DNA from: Diploscapter coronatus
Taxonomy: Eukaryota > Nematoda > Chromadorea > Rhabditida > Rhabditidae
Length of the DNA stretch: 64,000 bases
NCBI GenBank assembly: GCA_964036155.1
Contig: OZ038422.1
Coordinates: 31,891,201-31,955,200 of the forward strand
Reading direction: 5' to 3'
Shown here: one piece after another, positions 12,732-25,900 of the stretch
How positions within the stretch are numbered: position 1 is the stretch's first letter
Layout: every line of letters starts with the position of its first letter
Program-made: the position numbers and the translations under genes
The notes under the pieces: model-generated
The model's database searches: none
Seen by the model: only the letters and a program-made list of their open reading frames with translations
Told to the model about the DNA's origin: nothing

Positions 12732-15700
12732 ACTAACGTCTTTCTACAAAAATGTTTATTTTCGCTAAGGATCACCAAGCCACGCCCCTTTTCCTTGTCC
12801 ACAAATACGAGACGTCACATTGATTTTTGCGATTCTATTTTTTATCAATTTTATGCTAATTTTCTGTTTTTTTCTCACCGGGTATGGGCGAAGGGCCTAA
12901 TAAGGATCCCAAAAGTAGGTCTTTTATCCTGTTTCGATGAGTTCACAGAAATGGCTGGTGGTCCCTAGTTTTAGTCTAAGTTTTGCTTCGAGTGTATATG
13001 ACTCGTAATTTGTCACTTCAGCTCAAATCCTCTTCCCTTGACCTCTGTGCTTCTCCTCCTTTCATTTTCTTCTTCTTCTGATCTATACATCCTCTTCCTT
13101 CTTCTTGTGCAGTTCATTTTGCGTGTCGCGCTCCTCATTTGGCCGCTTCAGAGCTTTTCCCCTTCTCTTCAACTCTTTCTCTCTGTCTATGTCTATTTTT
13201 CTCTATCGATTCCTCTCTTTTCTTCCCCCTGCCCTCTCACATTCCTCTGCTCTCTCTTCATCTTTTCCTTATTTCCCCCTCTACTCTCTGCGATATGCCA
13301 TGCTCATATTCTTGCATTCTTGCACCTCCCCTCACTTCAGCTTTCCTTTCCGATTTATCTCCAAAATGTCGATATTCCTAGTTTGTTTCCTCTTTAATTT
13401 TCCTCTCGAATGATGAATTGCTCCCCCCTTCCATTTCTCTCTCGGATGTGGCGTAATTCGCATCGATTTCAGCCTGAATCATAGCCGTTTTTGACGACTA
13501 ATTGCGTCTAGTCGAAAGAAATGCGTTTTTATTTAATTTTGATCCAAAATAGGAACCACAGCACTTGTATTGGATCTAACTTCTCTCGTGCAATAATTCA
13601 TTTCATCATTTCCCTGTCCTAACTCCCTCTATGCACCTGCGCAATTGATGTGTCAGGTTGGACAGCTCGTTTTGCTGTTGTTTCATTGCGTAACTCGATC
13701 GAATTCCCCAATAATGAGTCGTAATTCCCTGTTTCTGTTTCTGCACAGACAGCCCTATCTTCCATTTTCCTCCATTTCTCCTCATCTGACATCATTCAAT
13801 TCATTCAGTCATTCATTTTCACGGTCGAGGTCGAATGGCCCTCTATCTGATCGAATCTAATACAGCCGAGACGCAGCGGTCTTTTGGTTGAGAATTGGGA
13901 GTGTGAATGCGAGAGAATAAAAAACGAGTGCAGTTCATTTGTGTCAACAACGGTATTGGTTTTGCTCGGTAATAGGAAATGTACCGGTGATTTTCGGCAT
14001 CTAATGTGCAAGTGCAGGTAGTCTAGAAGTGTCATAAGTTGACAAATACGTGAAGCTCATGCATTGCCACGAAGATCTCCAGTATATATCGTTTACATGT
14101 CACCTTCGTTACTATTTGAAGATATCTTCCGAAACCAAAGAAGATATATAAAAAAAAAAAGTCAGTAGCAAATAATGTTATGCTTATGACATGTTGATGA
14201 TAAATCCAAGGAATCTGTCTTAGAACCTGATAAACGGAGTCAATACTATTCTCTGTTCGAATATGTTTGAATTATCTAAATTTAAAAAAAAAAAAAAAAA
14301 ACGATACTCCAGAAAATGATGGTAAACCCATCTCCTGAATTCGTAGTTCATTGCATAAACTTCACGTTTTTTCGAAGCTATGATACGATTTCCTCGATAT
14401 TCTTTCACGCCTCTCATGCCCATAAATCATGTCGATGTGTTGTTCTAATATCCAACAGTTCTGTTTATGTGGCTGTGCAGCTATGCAGCAATCAATTGGC
14501 TTTGCTCCTTGCTCTGCTCGCTGCCCGGCTGATTATTCTCCATCTCATTCTCATTAGCGGCCAATCTTCTGCTTTTCGCCCTCGCCTTTTCCTTTTCTCT
14601 TTGCCTCTTTACCCCCCGTCGTTTTGCTCGTTGTTTGTCTCTCTGCACTAATTGCATTTCACCCATAAACATATTCGCGGCTTTTCACACCCCCATCCCA
14701 TTCCTGAGCATGGGGTACGCGCAATATCAGTCAGTCGAGCAGCCAGTACTATTTTTGAATTCATTCGGCTGAAAATCTCAATTTTCAAGGTAAAAGAGTT
14801 TAGCAATGAGCAACATAGGTAGTTTTTGGATCAAAACATATCGCTTAACTGGCTAAAATGATATTTGGAATGGGGGAATTCTCTAGTTTCGTTATTCTTC
14901 GAGTGAAGTTTCAAATTAGCTCTCCTCTTTTAGACAATATGAACTTCATCGGAATTATTTTCGTTTTTGAAATGATTGCCTAAGCAGCATTTGTGCAATT
15001 ATCTTCGCATTTCAATTTGGCTGATAATTAGAGTGCCTCATTAATTCCCTAATTCACCGTCATTTCTAATCAGTGATTTGACGTGCTCTCGGGCATTCGG
15101 CAAATCAAACAGTTGCAATCGCGTAAAGCAGCTCTGCTATCTGCTATCTGCTATCAGCAACATTGCAGTACGTAAATAGAGCAGAGCCAAATAAGCAGAG
15201 CAGTTGGGTGTATATAAATTGGGCATGACAAAGGAATGGAGGAAAGGGAATACGAATGTGAGAAGAATGTGAATGTTATTGTGCAGAAGGGAAATAAATG
15301 ATTGGCTGTGAAGCGTTTTTGGAGACAACCGCTAGTGACATGACAGTCCTTCCTTTCTTCTTCTACACTATCATATGCACATTTTCGTATCATTATTGCA
15401 TTTTTTAAAATTGATTTTTAAAGTTAACCTTTCGTACTTATCGCTGTTCGTTGATCTACTTCTTCTTTTGTTCATGTCTGCTCTGCCCTAATCTCTATCC
15501 AATCGATACCTCCGCTGTCCTTCTCTGAACTCCTCCTTCATCATGTCGATCATCTCATCATCTCCTTTCCTCGTCTCATCCCTGTCATGTTTGATCTGCC
15601 CATTCCCCATTCACTTGCTCCCTCTCTCTTTCGATCTATTTCAATTTATCCTGTCGTGAGTTTCCCGTATTTCCCTTTGTAGTGTTGAATTTCCCTCTTT

Positions 15701-18700
15701 TTCTGCGTGTGCTTTTCCATTTGATTCCATTTGTGGCAGTCTGAGAGCTGCCAGCCTTCCCCTTTTCTTTTTTCCCTCGGCTTGGAGTGGGTCCCCAGCC
15801 TCACTGAATGTGCGTCACTCGTCGATTTGAAATTTGACGGCTCCGCCCAATTTTCTCGCTTTTTTTCTCGAATTCGCAGCGTTTTCATACAAACTTTGAG
15901 ATGAAAAGAGGGCGAAGGAAAGGGAGAGAGAGAGACTGTGTGGAACTGCGAAACCATGTTGACTTTTTGATAGATGCCGATGCCATAACAGAAGAAATAA
16001 GAAAGTAGGCGAGATGGAAAGAGTGCAGAGAAATCAAGGAAAATCTCAGACTATCGTCAGTTTGTGCAGAGTGCAGAGAGAAGTGCGCAATACAATTTCG
16101 ACTCTTGAATTTATTGCCTATTTTGCGCATGTATGAATTTTGGGATTTGTCATTTCTCAAATAATTTTCATATTTTTTCCCCGATGACTTCATCAAATTC
16201 TCCATAATCTTGTCAAGCTCTGAAAAAGCATTCCTTGTCTAGCCATTTGTGCAATTCTTCTCGTCTTTCCCATTTTCTGTGTTTATGAGCAGTCTTCATA
16301 ACTTCTTTCTCGATTCTATGGCTTCTGCTCTTCTTCTTCTTCTTCAGCTTCGTTCCTTTAGTATTTGATGCAGACAGCTGTAGTTTTTAATTCAACGTGT
16401 ATCTTCTCGAGTCGTCTGAAATTGCAGAATTCTTGTGTATAGTGCATTAAAATTTCTTTTAAATTCGCGCATTTTTCAATTATTCCGATCGATTAAAACT
16501 TTGTCGTGATTTTAAAGTCTTCCCTGCCACTTGGCTGTTTCCTCGAGTTCCCCGAGTTGTTCTTCCCACTGCTCTCAGCTCCGTCATTTATCGTCTTCTT
16601 TGTGAAGGCAGTGCCAGATGTGGCAGAATATTTTGCCCGCCGAATGCAGGAAAGTGCAGACAGAGCTGATCAGCCATCAGCCAGAATAAGCCCCACCCAC
16701 TAATCTCATCTTGTTCAGTGCATTCATTCATCGACTTCCATGCATTTTTTCTTCCTCTAATCTCGTTTTCTCTGAAATTTCATAGGATCTGCTTCTGAAT
16801 TCTCGATACTGACACATTGTCGTCTCTTCGACAATGAATCGTTCGATTTCTTCCATTTTGATTGATAGCCTGCCTGTGGTCAGTTTGTTGGGTCTACTCG
16901 ATATTTGATCGACCTCCTTTGAAATTTTAACTTTTCTTCAACCTCTCGAATTTCCAATCAAAATAACAGAATTCATTTCGTTTTTATTCACATTTTATTG
17001 CATCTCGAATTTCGAAATTGAAGACAGATTTTGCAGATCAGCGCTTGCGTGGAGACGATTCTCGACTTGAAGACGAAGAAGACACGGTGCAGGCTGGAGG
17101 AAGGAGAAGGAAGGGCATGAACAAGGCCTTGTGAACAACCCAGCCCGTCCCTGTCTAGCAGTCAAATCGTCCGTCCTTTGCACTCGCACACCAGCATACA
17201 ACGCCATCTATCGACTCTGGATTTCTGAACCAATAAGTAAGCTTTGAAAATTGACGTTATTTCCAAGAAAACGCGAACGAATGTTTCGGGAAAGGTTAGC
17301 CAGATTCGTGAACTACTTTTTAGAAGTTTGCTGATAAGTTGAGTATGACATACACTAACGGGTTATTTAAGGTTCACTGTCTTTAACGTTTCACGATAGC
17401 TTGAAGTTCATGTTTTCGAACAGCGCCTCGTTAAAACTATGGCGAATCCGGATAACTTCTCCTGAAATCGGATTCAAATAGTATTTCGAAGAAAAGCAAA
17501 CTTCTCTAGTTTTGTCCAAAGTACCTTTCTTTTTTCAAATTTCACCTATACTGCCTCCTCCTCTCTAAAATGTAAATAGGTCGACAAGTAGAAAAACAAT
17601 CTTATCAGTTTATCATTTCTTTTCAATGATAATGTTGAATGTCAAATCAATACCTGACAATTTTGAACTTGCCCTTTCCATCTCGGGCCATTCATTCTTC
17701 CCTTTGCCTGCGTCCATAATGTGCCATTCTCCTGCCTAATCTACAATGGAATTACGTTGAGTTGTCTAAGTTTAGCGTCTGATTACGTTATTCTTCCACA
17801 GGCCAACGTCAAATTTGTGCGACTAATCACTGATAGCAGTTGCTTTTGCGTACTAAAGCGATTGTGAAGACAGGCAAACGCAAAATAGTCGATAAATGGC
17901 ACGAAATAAGGAGAGACGAGAGATCATTACAGTGATAGGGCAATCATGCTTGAAAAAGATTGGCAGCTTCTGATTTGATTTAGCGACTTTGTCCCCTTCC
18001 CGATCGCTCCTGGTTAATTTTAGCAGCATTGTTGTTCTCCAATCGAAATTTGTCGAAAAGCTTACAGTTTTTCATTCATTACCTTCGAAACGCAAATACG
18101 ACGGCGTTTCAAGCCGCCATTTTACGGGCAATCAATTTCCCCCTCGTGCTCGTTTCATTTTAATTGTGTCATTTTTCATTCTACTCGCACACTTTGCTAT
18201 CAACTTTTCGATTTTTCTAACTTTTTTTCCATTTACGTGCGACTTTGCACTTTGAGTTTGATCTATTCAAGCAGTCTGTTTCTCACGGCGAGCAAATGGT
18301 TCAAACCTACAGCCATGCCATGCGTCATCATCATCGTATTCTCTATTGTATATTCTTTCTTCAGGACCAATCCCATTTTCTATTTTGCAGTCTTACCTCT
18401 GTCTATCGGCTCTCTTGCCAACAGCCTTGAGAGCACCGAGCACAAGAGTCCTTCCTCAGTCCCAGTCCCAGTCCCGCTCGGCTCTTGCCCTCGGCCCTCT
18501 TCTCTTCTCTTCCCCTTTTCTTCGCAGGCAGCGCATTGATCGCTCCCTCGAAGTTTAGTGGGTCCTCTACCCGCTTTCCCCATCCCGCTTCTGCCTGCCT
18601 TTGCCTCTGCTTCTGCCTCTTCTGCTCTGCTTCAGCCATTTCGAAGTCTGCCCTCTAGCAGCTTTTCTATTCCCTCTTTTCCTCTCCCCTCCCCACTCTG

Positions 18701-19946
18701 TCTTCATTCTTTTATTGCAAATCCGGCACTTCATTAAGATATTCATAATCATTTCCCTCTGCTCGCCTCTTTTCGGCCCCATTCTCCCTTTCCCCCCTTT
18801 CCAGCTCGTTTGCAGCTTCACAACCTCATTTATCGTCGTTTAATGCGGTTAGTGTCATTTGTCGCCCCTTGCAAGTCAGCCATCTTCCGGTGCGAACCCA
18901 CTCTTTTCTTCTTTCCATTGGTCATTTAACAGATATTTTTTTTTTTCGAATGAATCATGTGAGGGGGATTCTTAACACCCTCTCTATTTGTCTATTTTTA
19001 TCATTTCTCTGGCATTCAGCATAAACAACCCGATGATGATTTTTTTGTTTTGTTTTCTGAGAATCTTTCATCCAATTCGCATGCTCGCTTACTTTCAATC
19101 ATTGTAAGTAGCCAAGAGACTAATTTTCTGCTCCTTGGTTTCTAGAAAAGGGAAACCCAAAAGCCATGGTTTTAAAATTTAATGCAGATCTCTTCTAAAA
19201 ATTTCCTTCGCCTTCTATTTTTCGATTCCGACCTGGTGAGAAATTTTATTTCTACGCTCCAATTTTTGCTTAATTCAGCCTTCTACCTACAATTTTTTAA
19301 AAGAAAAATCATTATCATCTTTCCTCATGCACTATCTGAAAATACTGATTCTTTTGTGCTTATTCAAATCCTTGACATCTCATATATCAGTCCTGATCAA
19401 TTTTCTTTCGAATTTTCTCAATTTTATCTGATCCGATCATTTTATCTCATTGTTTCTCTGCTCGAAGTCTCTTGAACTCTCCCTCTCTCGAATGGCAGTC
19501 CCTCTGCCTGCCCCTTGCTTTGTCTTGTTTTCTCCTGCCATTTCTTTCTCTGTCTCTCTCCATCCCTCCTTATCTCTGAGTTGTTGTGTTGTAAAGTTTG
19601 AGGATGAATGATTTTTATTATCGATTGCTCTGCTCGAATCCAGAGATTCTCCTCATCTTCCTGCCCCTTGCCATTTGTCTTCCCTGTGTCCGATTCGATC
19701 AGCTCGATTAATTATCGAAAAACGATCATTAGACGACTAGCGTCAGAATCAATTCATTTTTCGAGATTTCAACTTTGAATTTATTGAGCTCTTAGTAATC
19801 TTTGTCCTCCTCCTTCCTCATTATCCATCTTTTCGCCATTCTTCTCGTTCCTCATTCCACGAGGAGCTCTGCAAGGTGTGTGTTGAATGATATTCCGCTC
19901 AACTGCATTTCGTATAGGCATATAGACTAATCCTTCCTTCTTTCAG
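12732..19946. other. Upstream region of the PMCA gene, no coding exon recognised
   Basis: About 7.2 kb separates the SINE from the first PMCA coding exon. Long C/T-rich blocks on the plus strand (about 13030-13410, 14500-14690, 15450-15640, 18240-18840, 19490-19700) give spurious open frames. The same bias occurs in the confirmed PMCA introns, so some of this region may be a transcribed first intron. A GC-richer patch at 17032-17233 is bounded by TTTTGCAG and GTAAGC and could be an untranslated exon. An A18 run lies at 14284-14301. Confidence 0.5.
14284..14301. repeat. Poly-A run
   Basis: Eighteen consecutive A lie in unassigned DNA. No SINE-like head or target duplication was seen next to it. 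Confidence 0.9.
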
Positions 19947-22900
19947 CCGTTCGACCCTTCGACCCTCGACCCGAACATGGCCGCCCAATTTCGGATCACG
20001 TTGGAGGAGCTCCGCGCTCTCATGGAATATCGGTTAGTTATTTGAATCGCTTGAGAAAAATTGGTCGACTGGTGTTTGGCAGTTTGAAGATGAGTGAACA
20101 ATAAGATTTGCAACTAGGTCCTTTGCGCTAAAAACCAAAGGAGATCGTCTTTATTCAGGAAAACGAAAGGAACCTGGCAGGATTTTACATGTGTTTATTT
20201 CTTTCCTCGAAATGGGATTATTTCTCATACAAATTTGCGGATTTAGAACTCCTATTTTAAAAGAATTTCAATTTCGTGCCACTGAAAGATTTCGATAGAG
20301 ATATTCTTGGCTTTTCTCTCCAATGCTTTACCCTATTTTCCACATTTACTTGATTCCTCTGCGTCATTGCATTCGATCAGCTCCATCCCTTCTTCTTTAC
20401 ATGTGGTTTCAGTTATCTGCGTCTGTTATTTGAGTTTTTCTTTCGATCTGCCATTTGATAGATGATAACCACCAGTCACATCGCGTAACTGAGCAAATCT
20501 ATTTTTCTCCTGATTTTAAATGAATAATCCAAAGTTCGACAAAGTACAACGAAGAGTAGTTCGCATTTTGAGAGATAAGAGCTTTGTTATTTGGCTGCTC
20601 ACCTACTCATCATGACAAACAGTCAAAAGAGAAACTGAATAAAAACAATCAATTGATTTTAGAGGGGCGGAGGCCAAGGAGAAGATCGACACAGAATACG
20701 GAGGGGTGAATGGACTCTGCGAACGGCTGCATACTGATCCTAATAATGGTAAGTCAGGGACTTAACCAGTGCGACAAGAATTTGAAAGTGTGACAACAAT
20801 TATTCATTTTTATTTTGTTAGAAAATCGAGACTGCATTACTTATCCACTTAGAAACGGATGAACAAGTATTTAGAATTGAAGTCAATCTGTGTTTCAATT
20901 TGCGCTCATCTTTGTTTAGGATACTTATTTGTAAAGATGGTATTATCTCAAAGGGATTGTCGAATTTCTACTTGCCATTTTCAAATTCCACAACACACAT
21001 AACTGGGTTATTATCAAAGAAGTAGTCTTTTCTTTAAAATAATGATGCATTGATGTTCAGGAATCTCGGGTACGGAAGAGGATCTGCAGAATCGTCGAGC
21101 CGTATTCGGCGCCAACGAAATTCCCCCGCAGCCCCCGAAGTGCTTTCTGCAACTCGTCTGGGAAGCTCTGCAGGTTGGTCTATTCGCCTATCTATCGAAT
21201 ATCACAGTTTGGTTGAACCTCTGTGCCAATTATTATATTCTGTATAGTTCTCATCTCCTTTTGCCCATTCTCCATTCTCTTTATCCCCCTGCTCGTCTAT
21301 TCTTGTTGCCCTGCGATTTTTTGGCTCTTTTCGCAGCGTTTCTTTGCTTCCGCTCTCATCGCTTTTCGTACTCTCTTTCTCACTCTCCTGGGAGCGTTTT
21401 GTCGAAGAAACGAAGGGAAAAGAAGAGGGAAGAATAAATGGGAAAATGGGGTGGATGCCCCATGCGCGCATCGCCGTACGGAGAAAGGGAGGGAAGAATG
21501 AAAAACGGGGCACAAACGAGCGAATAAGTGAACTGAAGAAGCACGTAGATGGGGATAGTTTGATTGCGAGTACTTGTCACAATTTTACAAATTGACTTGA
21601 AATATGGCTAAGAAAGGCCTAGATTAGGTTATTCTTCCATGCAATTGTGATAAGTCCATGTTGATATCTCCAAAAAATTCTATCCGTTCTTGTTAGAATT
21701 ATCGCTGGTGGCGATCATATTTTGGATGGTTGCCACTCGTTGCAGGCATCATTACCGAATCACTCTCATTCCATGTTCATTGCATTTCCTTTTTTCCCTC
21801 TGTTCTTTCCCCGAATCCATCTCATTCTCGATATCAGCCTTCAGCCAGTCGCATTAGCGTAGCCGCTTGATAAATAGCTGTATTGGATCATGAAAAATAT
21901 CCTCGCAGGTCGCTGCTCTGTCTTCCTTCTTCCCTTCTCTCTACCACCTTTCCCCTGCTTCCTTCTTGCTTTCGGGCTCCTTTTCTATTCGTTTTGAGCT
22001 GAAATATGAGACATTCGAAATAACGCGAGGCTAATGAAGGACCAGGAAAGCAGCAAGGAAGGAAAATGGGAATAGAAATAGAAGGAAAGAGGGGAAGAGA
22101 AGGAATGAATGATATGGGGAATCTCAAAATTCGATCTGCAGACAGTCAGGCAAACAGAAATTTGGGGGATGCCCCTGGAATGCCACGTTTCTGACGGTTT
22201 GTCTGTCTGTTTGCTGTTTACAATGACGCGACTCTGCTCATCTCTTCCCATTCTTCTTTTCTGTTCGGGTCAAGTATCAGCCCTCCACTCGGCCTAAACA
22301 GCCAAGCGCATTTTCGAGAGAAGAGACGATAACAGTCCGAATCAAAGTCGATGGAGATGTTTATTTTCTCCACGCTTTATGTGCCCCTTTAAAAATAGCC
22401 GACTCGAATGATCGGACCAGTTAATGCAAAAATCATTGTCCTGATATGCAGACGTTTGTTCCCCTTATAAATGGCACAAATTAGCGAAAAGAGTGTTGCA
22501 TTCGTGGATGAAAATAGGGAAAGTTCGACGTTTTTATCTGCAGAATAATAAGCTCCATGCAAATTTCACTCCTTACAAAAGGGGGGTCTGTAAGAGACTA
22601 GTGCGAGAGAACAGGTTGTGAACTTTCTAAATTTTCGAGCATTCTTCCGATGAACACTGTCTGCAGCTATTTCTAAACTAAGACTTCCTAAGCTTATTTT
22701 CCTATCAATCATCACAAGTGTTTATCCGCTGTTTTGCAAAGAAGAATGAAAATCTTTTCTAAATGGAAAACGTGCATAAATTCATTGAATTGCCCCGCTG
22801 CTTTATTGCTTCATTCCAATTTGCATCGATCTCGGTTGCGCATTCTGCATTTGGAATTTGTCGGAGATCCTGGAATCAATCCGCTCTGCTTCTTAGCCAG

Positions 22901-25900
22901 TCGCAGTCTAAAGTATCGCCCTCCATTTCTGTCTCATATTTTGTCCCTCTTCTTCCCAGTTTTCTCCGTAGCTGCCTTAAAATGCAAAAGGCGTTTTGCC
23001 TGCGGCTTTCTGAATGGGGCCTTGCCTGACTCGCAGTGAGTTCGACTAAACTCACGAGAAAAATTCAAGGGAAGATAGAAATGCAATAATATCGCAGAAG
23101 CACAAAAAGTAATTACAACATTTGCAGGACGTGACACTAATAATTCTGCTGGTGGCGGCCATCGTCTCCCTCGCGTTGTCGTTCTACCATCCGCCCGAGG
23201 ACAATAATAGTTAGTTTTTTTTTCTCTTCCCTCAACAAAGTTGTTGTTTTCCATCTTTCAAGTGAGTTTTTACTGAAGTCCAGGAGAGTGAAATGCTTGT
23301 TTGTGTGTCTGACAAATACAAATCAGAATGAAGAAGGGAGAGAGCGAGTGAGGGAGTGAGGGAGTGAGGGGAAGGGGAGACAAGTCGAGTTGAACAGAGG
23401 GAGAATCGAAAGATGAATAAGGAATAAAATGAGTGAATGACGAGCTGTCCATCGACTGCAATAATAACATTCGGTCTGATCCATAGCAAAGCTGATCTAA
23501 AGAACATTCCCGTATGATTAGGAAGCAATGATAACCATTAATTTGATTAATGCAAATTGCAAAATATTGCGCATCTTGATAATTGAATTGAAATTCATTT
23601 GCATATCATAGTCATAGATGGAGCTTCTGATTAAGAATGATATGAGATTCATTTTAGAATCCATAATTTTGACCAATTACAGTTTCCTCGCTATATCAAT
23701 TCTATCTCATCATTGGTTCGTAATGAATTTTTGAGATCCAATCTCGAGACTTGGTATTAGATCATTCTTTTTACACACGAAAAATACCCTATTACTTGTT
23801 AGGTTTTGGTTTGCCTTTGCTCGGGCAAAGGTTTCTCGTCTTTCGAGTGCAGAAGTGCAACCTCAAGTCTTCATCCAAAATGTGCGTGAGAGAATGAAAA
23901 TCCAGACGACGGCTTTGCTTTGTTTCGGAAGAAACTGAATATGAAAGGAGAGCAGAAAAGAAGAAAGAAACTCATGAAAAATGCAAGGTAGAAATCGAAA
24001 AATTAAGGAAAAACGAGAAAAACCTGAAAATATGAAATCATGCACTTGTCAATACGAATGACATCTTCTATATGAGTTAATTTTCAAAAATGGAAAATGT
24101 TGCGATTTTCAGAGCCAGTAGACACGAGCGAGCACGACGCCGGCTGGATTGAAGGAGTCGCCATCCTTATTTCTGTCGTTGTCGTGGTAAGTGCATAGAA
24201 CTCCAATAAAAGCGGCCATTCATAACGATATTTTCAACATGATTTCTCAGTCAAGTTAAATTTTGATTTACTTTTGAAGGTAATAAACCGATAAGAAAGT
24301 TTTAGTGATGAACATTGAAAATATTTACGACGTAATGATTTACTCGATTAGAATTTTACTACGAACATACTCTCCATCATCTGCGAGAAAATCGTCGCCT
24401 ACTGTCCAAGGCAGAGGCGATGGTGCGAGCCGCACGCAATACGCGAATGAAAATAGTGTGGAAAGGGGAGGAGGGCGCGCGGCAAGGGCGCAGAGGGACA
24501 AGGAGGAAAGAGTGCGCACCTCCTCTCTTTCCGCTAGGGAAAGAGCCCTTTCTTATTGATAATGGAGAGTATTTGAAGGATTTTTCCTCGTGCATAAAAA
24601 TCTGAAAAGTATTAAAAAATTTGTTGCATAAAATCTCTATTTTAGGTTCTCGTCACAGCGCTCAATGATTGGACGAAGGAAAAACAGTTCCGAGGTATGT
24701 CGAATAATGTAATTTTATTGAAAAGTCTCCAACTCGAGCAACGCAATATGCTTAAATTGCATATATTTTTCTCCGAATTTGAAAATATGAAAGATGGCAG
24801 AATTATCGATGTATTATTTCAAGTTTCTATTCATCATGAATGATTCTTATCTCGACATTTTTGAAAAATATCATACTATGCGCGTTTGTCCCGTAAATTG
24901 ATCGAATTGTAGGTCTGCAAGCGAAGATCGAGACGGAGCACAAGTTCTCTGTGATCAGAGGCGGCAAGTCCATCCAGGTGGTCGTCAACGAGCTCGTCGT
25001 TGGCGATGTCGCCCAAGTCAAATATGGTTAGATTTTTGTCTATAAAATTAGAACGATAAGGTTTTTGCAACCTTGCTTCTTGTAGATAATCATACTATTC
25101 TGTTTTATTCGTTTGGCATGCTTTTGAAAATAGACATCTTTGGTGATTACAATTCTCTCCAAGTAAATGAATGCAAGAATTGCAGGTGACATGCTGCCGG
25201 CAGATGGAACGCTGATTCAGTCGAACGACTTGAAGATCGACGAGTCCTCGCTGACTGGAGAGTCCGATCAAATCAGGAAGAGTCCCGAAACTGATCCTAT
25301 CATTCTTTCGGGAACCAATGTCATGGAAGGATCTGCTAAGGTAGTCAAATTTTCATACATATATTTCTTATTTGCAAGTGAATAAAATGCAGCCTTAGAT
25401 CTAGTCATCCTATTTTTCTAAATTTTTACAAGTTTTACATTGAGTTGTTTCAAATCTGCTTCCTAAATCCCAAATGATTATTTCTGTTCAAAACATTAGG
25501 GTTTTCCTCAATTTCAGGTCATAAAACGATTAAATTGCTGATCCTTGCACTTCATACTGAAAATATTCTTTCCAAATTTCCATTTAGATGTTGGTGACAG
25601 CCGTGGGAGTGAACTCGCAGACAGGAATCATCATGCAATTGCTGGGAGCTGCCAAGTCTGCTGTGGAAGAGGACAGAAAGGCTGCCAAACGGGAAGGTGA
25701 GTTGGGTGAAACAGCAACAATAACTACAGCAAAGGAAAATGGAGTGAGTAGAATAGAGATAGAGGAACATAGACAGAAGTGTGCAGATTTAATAAGAATA
25801 CTGCAGTTTGAATTCCATTACTAACTTCATTTAGTTTCGAATCGTTGGGAATACAGTGTGACTAAATTTAGAATTTCAAACATCAAGTGTGAATTCTAAA

